Positions 24,314-31,929 of a DNA stretch of 64,000 nt are shown here, piece by piece. Made by a program: the position numbers and the translations under genes. The DNA lies in contig NZ_CP048020.1 in NCBI RefSeq assembly GCF_010365865.1, forward strand, positions 620,001 to 684,000. The letters run 5' to 3'. The notes under the pieces are model-generated. The model was not told the DNA's origin. It made no database searches and saw nothing but the letters and a program-made list of their open reading frames with translations. The DNA is from Treponema vincentii (lineage in GTDB: Bacteria; Spirochaetota; Spirochaetia; Treponematales; Treponemataceae). The stretch's first letter is position 1, and each line of letters opens with the position of its first letter.

Positions 24314-24610
24314 TTATTTCAAATTCTCATAGTGTGACCACATTCTAATAATTTTTACTGTGCCCTCATATTCAATACTATCTTCTACCATTTTTCCAAC
24401 ATAAACTTGATAGACAAATCTATGCTGAATATTTAATCTTCTGGAAAAAAGACCTGACAGATTTCCTACCAAAGCTTCATATGGTGGTGGATTTTGAAAA
24501 GGATATTTTCTAACAATTTCTATCAGTTCTTTGGCTTTACTATCCAGTTTTGCTGATTTCAAATTCTGTATATCCTTTATAGCTTGTTTTTCATATACAA
24601 TTTTATACAT
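24314..24610 (-). CDS. yoeB: YoeB-type toxin (ribosome-dependent RNase)
   Basis: A 98-residue RelE-fold toxin. The family pattern is clear: YEKQAIKDIQNL near the start, PFQNPPPYEALVGNLSGLFSRRLNIQHRFVYQV in the middle, and a C-terminal MWSHYENL. YoeB cuts mRNA at the ribosomal A site; the conserved Arg/His (SRRLNIQHR) and the terminal His/Tyr are present. It begins directly at the antitoxin stop codon. It is intact, unlike most other toxins in these arrays. The typical terminal YHY is replaced by HYENLK. Confidence 0.9.
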   Translation of the reverse strand: MYKIVYEKQAIKDIQNLKSAKLDSKAKELIEIVRKYPFQNPPPYEALVGNLSGLFSRRLNIQHRFVYQVYVGKMVEDSIEYEGTVKIIRMWSHYENLK

Positions 24611-24862
24611 TTACCACTCTACATCTTTCTCTGAAACACATTCGCTTAATGGAGTTTCAATTCCACTTTTAAGAGAATCATACATTCCTGGAATCGAGTT
24701 TAAATATAAAGTCTCCTGAATCGCATTCCAATCATCTTCGCCAATTAATACAGCATTTTTTCCTTTACTATTTGTAAGAGTAATTGGTTCTGAATTGAAA
24801 TTTACATTTGCAATAAGCTGAAAAAGCTTTGCCCTCGCTTGAGTTACGTTCATCGCATGCAT
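24611..24862 (-). CDS. yefM: YefM/Phd-type antitoxin
   Basis: An 83-residue antitoxin. The Phd/YefM N-terminal DNA-binding fold is seen in MNVTQARAKLFQLIANVN followed by EPITLTNSKGKNAVLIGEDDWNAIQETLYL. The acidic C-terminus (ECVSEKDVEW) should wrap the toxin. GAGG lies six bases before the ATG at 24862. The promoter upstream has TTGACG-17-TATACT with a TGTACA motif in the spacer, which fits autorepression. Confidence 0.92.
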   Translation of the reverse strand: MHAMNVTQARAKLFQLIANVNFNSEPITLTNSKGKNAVLIGEDDWNAIQETLYLNSIPGMYDSLKSGIETPLSECVSEKDVEW

Positions 24863-24879
24863 ATAAGACCTCTATCATT

Positions 24880-24908
24880 AGTATAATGTACACTATTACG
24901 TACGTCAA
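24880..24908 (-). promoter_or_regulatory. yefM-yoeB promoter and probable operator
   Basis: On the minus strand, TTGACG (24903-24908), a 17-bp spacer and TATACT (24880-24885). The spacer contains TGTACA (24887-24892), the core hexamer known for YefM operators, inside a longer imperfect palindrome (GTACGTAATAGTGTAC). The cassette thus carries its own regulated promoter. Confidence 0.8.
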
Positions 24909-24951
24909 TATACTTTTTGTCTATTCTTTAATGTTAAAAACCGAAGTTTCA

Positions 24952-25317
24952 TTAAAATTCAAAGGAATATATCTTTGATGAAATATAATTTCCACTATCA
25001 TCGAATTTAATTGATAAATAGGTAAAAGGCATTCCAAGGGTAAAAATAGATCCTTGCTTTAAGAAATATGACAATTCATTATCTTGAGTGTATTCCATTT
25101 CAACGGCTGTAGTTCCAAGTAACTCTAAAACTTTTTCCTTATTTAGCCTTTTCTTTTCTAATATTTGAATTAAATCATCAGACATTTCAAATCTATGACT
25201 TACTTTATCCCATTTATTTTTATCAAATTTAGTTTTTTTATTTGATATATAAAAGATACACAATGAGGCAATAAAAAATACAATTACTGATAAAACAATT
25301 TTATTCTTTTTTTCCAT
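24952..25317 (-). CDS. Small membrane-anchored cassette protein
   Basis: A 121-residue protein with one N-terminal membrane helix (about residues 7-24) and a soluble rest (KWDKVSHRFEMSDDLIQILEKKRLNKEKVLELLG). The soluble part has the look of small SmpA/BamE-like or DUF-type lipoprotein domains, where an LLG turn is followed by strands (LSYFLKQGSIF, YLSIKFDDSGNYIS). It lacks a lipobox. No ribosome site is evident. It lies directly after the truncated mazF, with no attC between. Confidence 0.65.
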   Translation of the reverse strand: MEKKNKIVLSVIVFFIASLCIFYISNKKTKFDKNKWDKVSHRFEMSDDLIQILEKKRLNKEKVLELLGTTAVEMEYTQDNELSYFLKQGSIFTLGMPFTYLSIKFDDSGNYISSKIYSFEF

Positions 25318-25331
25318 AATTCAATAGATAA

Positions 25332-25499
25332 TCAAACGCCGCCACTGGCATTGTACACATAACAAGGAATTACCACAACTGTATTCAGATCTTTTATTCC
25401 GAGCAAATCATTTTGCATTACGACGGCAGGACGTATTTTTGACGGCAAGCTGCCTACCGGCTGCCCAAAATCAATTGTCCATATCTCACCATGTGTCAT
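25332..25499 (-). pseudogene. mazF: MazF/PemK-type toxin, truncated by a cassette junction
   Basis: Only 55 codons remain, beginning MTHGEIWTIDFG and passing the family's RPAVVMQND motif to VVVIPC. Full MazF toxins are about 110 residues. The break comes at a CTTGTTATGTGTAC sequence (25354-25367), whose GTTATGTG equals the crossover core of nearby attC sites, so integron recombination probably cut the gene. The last codons belong to the joined cassette. The start overlaps the antitoxin stop by 14 bases. Confidence 0.85.
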
Positions 25500-25683
25500 T
25501 TTTTAATTCCTCCCACATAGTGTTCATTGAACTTCGGGCAATATCATTTTCCATTTCGGTATAATTTTCTTCATTCCGTTTTGTTTTCAAAGACTCGAGC
25601 ATTTTCCCCATTAAAATAATTGTCTGTTCATAGGAAAGAGAAAGCACTTGTTCCGTAAAATCTGCGTAAGCGGTATCTGACAT
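25486..25683 (-). CDS. MazE-position antitoxin
   Basis: A 65-residue acidic protein starting behind GGAGG (25683). It reads SDTAYADFTEQVLSLSYEQTIILMGKMLESLK and ends EELKNDTW. This helical layout is common for small antitoxins partnered with PemK/MazF toxins. There is no AbrB-type DNA-binding strand, so it is not a classic MazE. It overlaps the truncated toxin gene. A TATAAT box lies 19 bases before the start. Confidence 0.75.
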   Translation of the reverse strand: MSDTAYADFTEQVLSLSYEQTIILMGKMLESLKTKRNEENYTEMENDIARSSMNTMWEELKNDTW

Positions 25684-25701
25684 ATCGCACCTCCAACTTT
25701 C

Positions 25702-25707
25702 ATTATA
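25702..25707 (-). promoter_or_regulatory. -10 box of the mazEF-like cassette
   Basis: TATAAT on the minus strand upstream of the antitoxin ribosome site. No convincing -35 at 17 bp. Confidence 0.45.
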
Positions 25708-25835
25708 CCATATTTCAAACAATTTTTCACAAAATTATGCTTTTTTTATCGGATGCCTAATGACCGTTTTCCATTTTTTAGGAGAACTTTTTCTGGGGTC
25801 TGAAAGATAAATTTCATGATGCAACCGTTTTTCCG

Positions 25836-26366
25836 TCATATCGTTTTCATATCCATTGATCGAATGAAATCATCCATAATTTTTACGCTTGTCGGTTCAT
25901 CGTCATAAGAACCGTTATGCATTATCTGAACGCACAAGCCTTCTTCAATCGATAGAAATTCCGCAGAGGAGCAATCGATTTTTTTCTTTTCAGCAGCAGT
26001 CTTTACAGCCCAATCAAAATCTTTTTTTGTAACAAAATCTGGAATACGAATTACCGAAATCCAATTGAAGCTTGATTTGTCTGAATAGTCTACGCCGTCT
26101 ATCCCGGTCTGCCACCAAAAACCTTCCAACGGAGGAACAACATATTCAAAAAATTCGTTAATTTTATAATCAGTCTTGTAACTCATTTTTAGAGTATACG
26201 CTACCGCATATAATACTCCAACTACCCGCTGATAAGCGCCGCCTGCTTCATTTGGATTTCCTTTTCCCCTAACTGCAATATAATTCATTTTTGGAACTGT
26301 TACAATTTCTGGTTTATTTTTGGGAAGATAAAATTCCCGGTATTCTTTCTTGAAATCAAATGCCAT
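25836..26366 (-). CDS. GyrI-like small-molecule-binding domain protein
   Basis: A 176-residue stand-alone GyrI-like (SBM-fold) protein, starting at 26366 behind GGAG. Family signals are the early FYLPKNKPEIVTVPKMNYIAVRGKGNPNE, the YTLKMSYK segment, WWQTG and the late CVQIMHNGSYDDEPTSVKIMDDF. Such proteins bind or hydrolyse small electrophilic toxins or act as drug-binding regulators. It forms a cassette with its own 5' hairpin and an attC upstream. The downstream attC is missing. Confidence 0.85.
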   Translation of the reverse strand: MAFDFKKEYREFYLPKNKPEIVTVPKMNYIAVRGKGNPNEAGGAYQRVVGVLYAVAYTLKMSYKTDYKINEFFEYVVPPLEGFWWQTGIDGVDYSDKSSFNWISVIRIPDFVTKKDFDWAVKTAAEKKKIDCSSAEFLSIEEGLCVQIMHNGSYDDEPTSVKIMDDFIRSMDMKTI

Positions 26367-26383
26367 TCTTTTCTCCATAATAG

Positions 26384-26398
26384 CTGCCCGAAGGGCAG
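26384..26398 (-). other. Cassette 5'-leader hairpin (GyrI-like cassette)
   Basis: A perfect 6-bp stem (CTGCCC/GGGCAG) with a GAA loop, two bases from the attC. Confidence 0.55.
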
Positions 26399-26400
26399 TC

Positions 26401-26467
26401 CACATAACAACTACTTAAACGGTTTTGCGGCTTGACCGCAAAATCCGTTTTGAAGTTTTGTTATGTG
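26401..26467 (-). repeat. attC recombination site, third sequence type
   Basis: ACATAACAACTACTTAAACGG and CCGTTTTGAAGTTTTGTTATGTG arms with TTTGCGG/CCGCAAA inner arms. The arms pair with each other but differ from both other types. Confidence 0.88.
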
Positions 26468-26524
26468 ATGTTTCAAAATGGACATACTGTATCCGTCAAA
26501 TAATATAGATCAATGGAATATACA

Positions 26525-27298
26525 TTACAGCAAATCCTCATATCTTATATATCCGCCATAAGGATTTTCGTAAATAATTTTACTAATACAATCGTTCTTA
26601 TCAAAAATAAAGAACATATCTATTCCATTATCGTGATAGTCAACAGAACAGCGGTAACGTCCGTCAGAATTAACGTAAAGGTCATTCCCTAAAATTTTAA
26701 AAAGAGCTTCTTTCTTCATTCCGACTTTTATACCATATAGAAGTTCAAAGTACCTTGTATCAATCTCAAATTCTCTATGATTAAAATATATCTGACCATT
26801 ATACTTTTCGTATTCTGTTATTATAGAATCAAATCTTTTTATAAGCATATTGATTCTTGCATACTCCAAAGTATACGAATAACTGTCTGCCCGTTTGATT
26901 GTTATTTCTTTTCTATTACCAAACTCTTTCTGATACACGCATTTAAAACTATCATCTGACCGGTTATATGAGAATAATGTCAGATACACTTCTCCGTCTA
27001 ACGGATGGTGGTATTTTACTTTAAAATCTAATTCTGTAATCCAATATGCATTTATCCAAACATTTTCATTTTCTGAAATACATGCCCAATAATCTAAAAT
27101 ACCATCAACAAATTTACCGAACCCTGAATATGAATAAATGTTTATAATTGAATTTTTATCTTTTTTCCCCACTATTTCAGCATTAAGACCGGGACATCTT
27201 CTTAATCGTACTCCATTATCAATTACCAATCCTTGTCTATTTTGGGCAAATACGCTGAAATTCAAAATCAAACACAAAAAAAGGATAGCTTTTTTCAT
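26525..27298 (-). CDS. Secreted SH3-domain protein in a cassette
   Basis: A 257-residue protein starting behind GGAG at 27298. The signal peptide is MKKAILFLCLILNFSVFAQ. Residues 20-80 form a bacterial SH3 (SH3_3) domain: GLVIDNGVRLRRCPGLNAEI, IINIYSYSG, YWACISENENVWINAYWITEL. The C-terminal half ends with a short beta domain (FELLYGIKVGMKKEALFKILG) of the BamE-like kind. It is probably periplasmic. It is the first cassette after the third attI module. Confidence 0.78.
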   Translation of the reverse strand: MKKAILFLCLILNFSVFAQNRQGLVIDNGVRLRRCPGLNAEIVGKKDKNSIINIYSYSGFGKFVDGILDYWACISENENVWINAYWITELDFKVKYHHPLDGEVYLTLFSYNRSDDSFKCVYQKEFGNRKEITIKRADSYSYTLEYARINMLIKRFDSIITEYEKYNGQIYFNHREFEIDTRYFELLYGIKVGMKKEALFKILGNDLYVNSDGRYRCSVDYHDNGIDMFFIFDKNDCISKIIYENPYGGYIRYEDLL

Positions 27299-27324
27299 TT
27301 TTTTTACTCCGCATTTATTTTCTG

Positions 27325-27340
27325 TGCTCCAGTGCGAGCA
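27325..27340 (-). other. Cassette 5'-leader hairpin (SH3 cassette)
   Basis: A perfect 5-bp stem (TGCTC/GAGCA) around CAGTGC, adjoining the attI crossover core. Confidence 0.5.
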
Positions 27341-27342
27341 GT

Positions 27343-27535
27343 CCACATAACATTGTTTCAGCCCTTCCTCATAATATCATAAAAACTACTCGTTCGCAAT
27401 CTAAACTGTTACAAGATAAGAAATTAAATCTTTCTTCCATAGTACCCACCGGAACACATCATCAACAGCCAGATTAGGCCTATCTTCGCTAAATAGAATA
27501 AAGACAAATCGCATTCAATCTATAGGATACATAAT
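27343..27535 (-). other. attI: attI region, copy 3, with an intI trace
   Basis: The core ACATAACATTG is followed by a stretch that reads the same as copy 2 from CATTGTTTCAGCCC to CTTCCATAGTA and stays closely related to about 27505. After that, GCATTCAATCTATAGG corresponds to the last integrase codons (PVDRM-stop in copy 2) with changes. No further integrase sequence follows. Confidence 0.82.
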
Positions 27536-27762
27536 TAATAATACGCTCGGTACCAAAAGTACAAATTGATAATCTTGCTATGATGTTTGATGGCGAGAAG
27601 ATGAAATTACACTCCACCTCACCATAAGATTATGTTCGGCATAGAGGTTAAATACTCAGACCAGATATTTATCATATCCATCGCAAGTCACATCTAAAGA
27701 AAACTTCTAAAACATGAAGTTTTTAGCAGTTCCCAATACTTTCTTAGAATATATCTTCCTTT
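27536..27762. other. Gene-free segment between the array and ackA
   Basis: No gene, attC or repeat is seen. This is where the rest of intI would lie if the module were complete. Confidence 0.5.
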
Positions 27763-27791
27763 TTGACATTCCCCCGATTTCGCTATATACT
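27763..27791 (+). promoter_or_regulatory. Promoter of ackA
   Basis: A consensus TTGACA (27763-27768), a 17-bp spacer and TATACT (27786-27791), about 85 bases before the start codon. Confidence 0.8.
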
Positions 27792-27876
27792 GAAATCATC
27801 ATAGATGATAGCGATTCTCTTAAAGAGAGAATATCTATCGGTATTCTACATTTATTATTTCATGATAGGAGTTTTT

Positions 27877-29226
27877 ATGATTATTTTGACATTGAACTGC
27901 GGCAGTTCTTCGGTAAAGTATCAGGTGTATGATTGGGACAATAAAAGTGTCCTCGCATCGGGTGTTGTAGAGCGGGTAACCCAACCCGGCAGCGTGATTA
28001 CCCACGAGGCAAGAGGAAAAGACAAGTATGTGCTGGAAAGTCCTTGTCCAACCCACACGGATGCGGTTCAGCTCATCATTAAAACGTTGACGCATTCGTC
28101 CGTAGGTGTTATCACCGATATGAATGTGATTAAGGCTGTCGGGCACCGTGTAACCCATGGCGGAGATAAGTTTATCAAATCGGTTATCGTAACCCCCGAA
28201 ATTCTCAATACGTTCCGCGAAGTACAGGATTTAGGCCCGCTCCACAACCCTGCCAATATCATGGGTATCGAGGCTGCTCAGAAGATTTTACCGAATGTCC
28301 CGCACTGCGCGATTATCGACACGGCATGGCATCAGACGATGCCCGAGACCAGCTTTATGTATGCTATTCCGCATGAATGGTATGAAAAATACTATGCCCG
28401 CCGCTACGGATTCCACGGTACCAGCTTTTTATACACAGCAAAGCGGGCGTCCGTCATTCTTGGAAAAAAGCCTGAGGATACCAATATCGTCATCGCCCAT
28501 ATTGGGAACGGCGCTTCGATGTGCTGCGTTAAGCAGGGCAAGAGTTTCGATACCTCGATGGGACTGACACCCTTGGAAGGCTTAGTCATGGGAACCCGCT
28601 CCGGCGATTGCGACCCGGCGCTTCCCTTCTATATTATGCGAAAAACCGGCATGACACCGGCGGAAATGGATACTGCCTTGAACAAGAAATCAGGCTTACT
28701 CGGTGTTACCGGACAATATGTTGACCGCCGCGATGTTTCAGAAGCTATGGGGGAAGGCGATAAACGGGCACGGCTTGCCTTTAATATGGAAGTATATCGC
28801 TTGCAAAAATATTTTGGCGCCTATATTGCTGCGCTTGGTCAAAAACCGGATGCAATCGTCTTCACTGCCGGTGTAGGAGAATTCGGCTTTGACACCCGGC
28901 TCGCCGTCTGCGAAGGCTTAACCCATCTCGGTATCAAGATTGATCCCAAAAAGAATGCGCTTGCCCGCACCCGCAATGCAGAAACCTGCATCAGTGCTGA
29001 TGACTCGCCGGTAAAGATATTTGTTATCCCCACCGACGAAGAGCTCGTTATGACGGAAGACGCATATGCATTGATGAAGGGAACCTACGACGTGCATACC
29101 AAGTTCACCTATTCATTCCAATCGCCCGACTATGTCAACAAGGCTCGTGCGGAAGGCTTAAAAAAAGACCTTGAAAAAAAACCGGAGCTTGCAAACATCG
29201 TCGTAAAGATTCCGGGCGCACGGTAA
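27877..29226 (+). CDS. ackA: Acetate kinase
   Basis: A 449-residue acetokinase-family enzyme making ATP and acetate from acetyl phosphate, the last step of fermentative energy gain. The start at 27877 is set by AGGAG and the family N-terminus [19 protein letters not shown]. Signature motifs are present: [10 protein letters not shown], the catalytic Asp/His region [32 protein letters not shown] and the late FTAGVGEFG. It is about 50 residues longer than most AckA proteins, mainly at the C-terminus. No pta lies beside it. Confidence 0.96.
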   Translation: MIILTLNCGSSSVKYQVYDWDNKSVLASGVVERVTQPGSVITHEARGKDKYVLESPCPTHTDAVQLIIKTLTHSSVGVITDMNVIKAVGHRVTHGGDKFIKSVIVTPEILNTFREVQDLGPLHNPANIMGIEAAQKILPNVPHCAIIDTAWHQTMPETSFMYAIPHEWYEKYYARRYGFHGTSFLYTAKRASVILGKKPEDTNIVIAHIGNGASMCCVKQGKSFDTSMGLTPLEGLVMGTRSGDCDPALPFYIMRKTGMTPAEMDTALNKKSGLLGVTGQYVDRRDVSEAMGEGDKRARLAFNMEVYRLQKYFGAYIAALGQKPDAIVFTAGVGEFGFDTRLAVCEGLTHLGIKIDPKKNALARTRNAETCISADDSPVKIFVIPTDEELVMTEDAYALMKGTYDVHTKFTYSFQSPDYVNKARAEGLKKDLEKKPELANIVVKIPGAR

Positions 29227-29233
29227 ACATGGG

Positions 29234-29263
29234 GCTGTCTAAAAATTTCAGTTTTTGGACAGC
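29234..29263 (+). terminator. Hairpin after ackA
   Basis: GCTGTCTAAAAA and TTTTTGGACAGC pair eight bases past the stop. The T run lies within the stem rather than after it, so termination is plausible but not certain. Confidence 0.55.
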
Positions 29264-29746
29264 TTCCTTAGATTTAGATACGATGTTTAAAATTAAGTCG
29301 TTGCTGTATAAAGACTTAATTTTAAATTCGTCGGAGATGTTTCGAAACTAACCAACTTTTGGGACATCCCCATTGTTTCTGACCTACATCCGTGCATGTC
29401 GGGAGTTGAAGTTTCGCCTGATGCGTTTATCCTCGGCCGGACGAAAGGCTTACAGCTGATGTGAGGTCGTCGGACATCTCTAAAAAGCTAACCGAGCTTT
29501 TAGAGATGTCCATAAACCTTATATCTCGTCTAGGATTGCGTACAGGTACCCGCATCAGGCCGTGTTCTTCCCTCACTCCCCTTGTCTGCAACCATAGTTC
29601 TTTTTACATAACCAAGGTTCTTTTTTATTGGAATCGCTTTTTGTATAGAAGATTTTTGATATTATATTCTAATTTCCGCTTCGTTGTCGAGCAGTGTGTA
29701 TACTGAGTACTGCTCAACGCGTCCAAATCTTTAGGAGGATATATTA
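29264..29746. repeat. Structured intergenic stretch with large hairpins
   Basis: There is no convincing gene. It includes a perfect 14-bp hairpin (TTTAAAATTAAGTC, 29286-29299, with 29313-29326) and a second one (GGACATCTCTAAAA with its complement, 29472-29511). The ribosome site GGAGG of the LRR gene is at the right end. Confidence 0.6.
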
Positions 29747-30970
29747 ATGGATAAAAATGGAAGGACGAACCTGTTTTTAGGCTGGGCAGCGGTGCTGATG
29801 CTTGCCGCATCGGTTTTATTTACCGCCTGTCCCAATGCAACAAAGACACCGGAGTCGCCTACACCGATGCCTGAGTACACACCCGTCGCTTACGACAAAC
29901 TTGCAGAATACCTTGCAAATACTGCTTCAACCACAGAGATAAACAAAATCGAAGTAACCGGTCTTGAGGCAGAGCACTTAAAAGGGGATGATTTCGGATA
30001 TTCCCCTAAACCGAGTCCGCTCGGAGCAATCCTGCAAGCCCACCCGACTAAAAAGGTTGCACTTAAATTAGGCGGAAGCGTATCAGCTCTTATGGATATG
30101 CCCTTCTGCTTTTACGGCTGCAAAAGCCTTGTAAGAGTAACGGCAATACCGAAAGGTGTTAAGGATATGACTGGCTGCTTTGACTCATGTACAAGCCTTA
30201 CGCAGGCGCCGGTACTGCCGGAAAGCGTTACGAAGGTGACTGGCTGCTTTGACTCATGTACAAGCCTTACGCAGGCGCCGGTACTGCCGGAAAGCGTTAC
30301 GAAGATGACCGGCTGCTTTCGAGACTGTACAAGCCTTACAAAGGCGCCTGCGATACCGAAAGGCGTTGACGATATGAAAAGTTGCTTTGCCTCATGCATA
30401 AATCTTACGCAAGCACCGGCAATACCGGAAGGCGTTAAGGATATGAGCTACTGCTTTCAAAACTGTACAAGTCTTACAAAGGCTCCGGCATCAATACCGG
30501 CAAGTGTTGAAAATATGAGTCAATGCTTTGAAAACTGCACAAGTCTTACAGAGGCTCCTGCATCAATACCGGCAAGTGTTAAAGATATGAGCCAATGCTT
30601 TCAAAAATGCACAAGTCTTACGCAGGGACCGGCAATATCGGAAGGCGTTGAGGACATGAAAGCCTGCTTTTGGGGCTGCACAAGTCTTACGGAGGTTCCG
30701 GCAATACCGGCAAGCGTTACGGAGATGTCAGGCTGCTTTCTCGACTGTGAAGTGCTTACCTCCGTTACGCTTAAATGCAATTATGGTGACGGTAAGTTTG
30801 TCAGTGCATTCAAGAGCTGCATTGCCCTCGGCGAAAAGAGCATAAAAGTACCGCAAGCGTATTACGGCAACTACACTACAGCTAAAGCGCTCCATAGTAT
30901 GGTTGTTCCCGGCACTACCGAAGCCGAAAAAAAAGCAAAGTTTGAAGGGCTGACGCAGCTTAATCCTTAA
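29747..30970 (+). CDS. Leucine-rich-repeat surface lipoprotein (BspA-like)
   Basis: A 407-residue protein. Its signal peptide ends in a lipobox (ASVLFTAC, about residues 21-28), so the mature protein is probably a lipid-anchored surface protein. Residues about 115-345 are ten or so repeats of about 23 residues with the pattern M-x-x-C-F-x-x-C-T-S-L-T-x-A-P-x-I-P-x-x-V-x-x. This is the cysteine-containing BspA/TpLRR type linked to adhesion in oral spirochaetes. GGAGG precedes the start. Neighbouring repeats are almost identical in DNA, which points to recent expansion. The C-terminal ~60 residues are a non-repeat cap. Confidence 0.9.
   Translation: MDKNGRTNLFLGWAAVLMLAASVLFTACPNATKTPESPTPMPEYTPVAYDKLAEYLANTASTTEINKIEVTGLEAEHLKGDDFGYSPKPSPLGAILQAHPTKKVALKLGGSVSALMDMPFCFYGCKSLVRVTAIPKGVKDMTGCFDSCTSLTQAPVLPESVTKVTGCFDSCTSLTQAPVLPESVTKMTGCFRDCTSLTKAPAIPKGVDDMKSCFASCINLTQAPAIPEGVKDMSYCFQNCTSLTKAPASIPASVENMSQCFENCTSLTEAPASIPASVKDMSQCFQKCTSLTQGPAISEGVEDMKACFWGCTSLTEVPAIPASVTEMSGCFLDCEVLTSVTLKCNYGDGKFVSAFKSCIALGEKSIKVPQAYYGNYTTAKALHSMVVPGTTEAEKKAKFEGLTQLNP
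30166..30740 (+). repeat. 69-bp tandem repeats inside the LRR gene
   Basis: The unit of 23 codons recurs about eight times, with copies of 69 or 72 bp. The units at about 30169-30237 and 30238-30306 differ at only a few bases. The in-frame length permits copy-number change without loss of the reading frame. Confidence 0.85.
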
Positions 30971-30984
30971 TTCAATGCATAATG

Positions 30985-31072
30985 GATAATTCCTTTAATT
31001 GATAATTGGTAATGGGTAATCGATGTTGGCGGCAGAAGCCAATTATTACCCATTACAAATTGCAAAATTATT
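30985..31072. repeat. AATTGGTAAT-type palindromic repeat
   Basis: GATAATTGGTAATGGGTAAT and ATTACCCATTACAAATT are inverted around a GC-rich centre. Related sequence lies at 55655-55745 and, shorter, at 21515-21530. Confidence 0.65.
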
Positions 31073-31173
31073 TCCATCCCCTTCGCCCCATCCTATCTTC
31101 TTTAAACAACGAGCTTAGTCATCTATTTAAGAAAAAGCAAACTGCACTTTTGTATTTTAATATTGGTTTCTTC

Positions 31174-31202
31174 TTGACAATTACTTCTGTTTAGCATTAG
31201 TA
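31174..31202 (+). promoter_or_regulatory. Promoter of higBA
   Basis: TTGACA (31174-31179), 17-bp spacer and TTAGTA (31197-31202). The start codon lies seven bases on and there is no ribosome site, so the message may be leaderless. Confidence 0.55.
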
Positions 31203-31209
31203 TAGAAGT

Positions 31210-31491
31210 ATGATAAGAAGTTTTGATGATATAGAAACAGAAGCAATATGCAAAGGTAATAAAAGTAAAAAGTTACCGATGACAATTCAGAATGTTGCAA
31301 GAAGAAAACTTCGAATGATTGAAGCTGCAAAAGTGGTAGAAGATTTAAGGATTCCTCTGGGAAATCGTTTAGAAAAACTTGTTGGGAATTTAGACGGATT
31401 TTATTCAATCAGAATAAATGATCAATGGAGAATTATATTTAAGTTTGAAAATGGAGGTGCAGAAAATGTTAGAATCACAGATTATCACTGA
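31210..31491 (+). CDS. higB: HigB-type toxin (RelE superfamily)
   Basis: A 93-residue toxin of the HigB/plasmid-maintenance-killer family. The pattern MIRSFDDIETEAICKGNKSKKLP at the start and GNLDGFYSIRINDQWRIIFKFENGGAENVRITDYH at the end is diagnostic, including the C-terminal DYH. HigB cuts mRNA on the ribosome. The toxin precedes the antitoxin, the inverted order usual for higBA. It overlaps higA by 26 bases. It is intact. Confidence 0.93.
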   Translation: MIRSFDDIETEAICKGNKSKKLPMTIQNVARRKLRMIEAAKVVEDLRIPLGNRLEKLVGNLDGFYSIRINDQWRIIFKFENGGAENVRITDYH

Positions 31492-31789
31492 TGAAGATGA
31501 AAAATTACCCAATATTCATCCAGGGGAAATTCTTAAAGAAGATTTTTTAGATGCGATGAACATTTCTGCATATCGTCTGGCAAAAGAAATCAATGTTCCT
31601 GAAACAAGAATCTCCGAAATAATTCACGGAAAGCGTTCAATTACTGCGGATACCGCTATCAGATTTTCAAAATTCTTTGGAACGACAGCAGAATTCTGGC
31701 TCAATCTTCAGAATTTGTATGATTTAGAAGAAGAAAACAATAATCACTCCCGAGAATTTGAAACAATAAAAATGCACGCATATGCATAA
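31466..31789 (+). CDS. higA: HigA-type antitoxin (XRE helix-turn-helix)
   Basis: A 107-residue antitoxin starting at the ATG behind GGAGG (31466). The family signature HPGEILKEDFLDAMNISAYRLAKEINVPETRISEIIHGKRSITADTAIRFSKFFGTTAEFWLNLQ is complete and contains the helix-turn-helix. It should repress the promoter upstream and bind HigB. An attC follows within three bases of its stop codon, so the pair is a cassette lying outside the arrays and on the opposite strand. Confidence 0.94.
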   Translation: MLESQIITDEDEKLPNIHPGEILKEDFLDAMNISAYRLAKEINVPETRISEIIHGKRSITADTAIRFSKFFGTTAEFWLNLQNLYDLEEENNNHSREFETIKMHAYA

Positions 31790-31791
31790 AT

Positions 31792-31858
31792 TGTCTAACA
31801 TCCGCTTCAACGCTGACAAACGGGATTATGCCCATTTGCAGATTAAGCGAATGTTAGC
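31792..31858 (+). repeat. Solitary attC behind higBA
   Basis: Read on the plus strand, GTCTAACATCCGCTTCAACGCTGAC and TTTGCAGATTAAGCGAATGTTAGC are the main-type attC in cassette sense. The centre is altered (AAACGGGATTATGCCCATTTG). No other attC is within 4 kb. Confidence 0.88.
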
Positions 31859-31929
31859 AGCCGAATATGACTATGATACGTTGAGGATTTTCAGTAGCGG
31901 CAGGGATAAATAAGTGTTTTTGCAAATAA

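Noticed and set aside
3401-31858. CRISPR array from repeated attC sequences
   Set aside because: The repeats are 60-70 bp imperfect palindromes 600-1500 bp apart with genes between, and end in GTTRRRY cores. They are attC sites. No cas genes are present.
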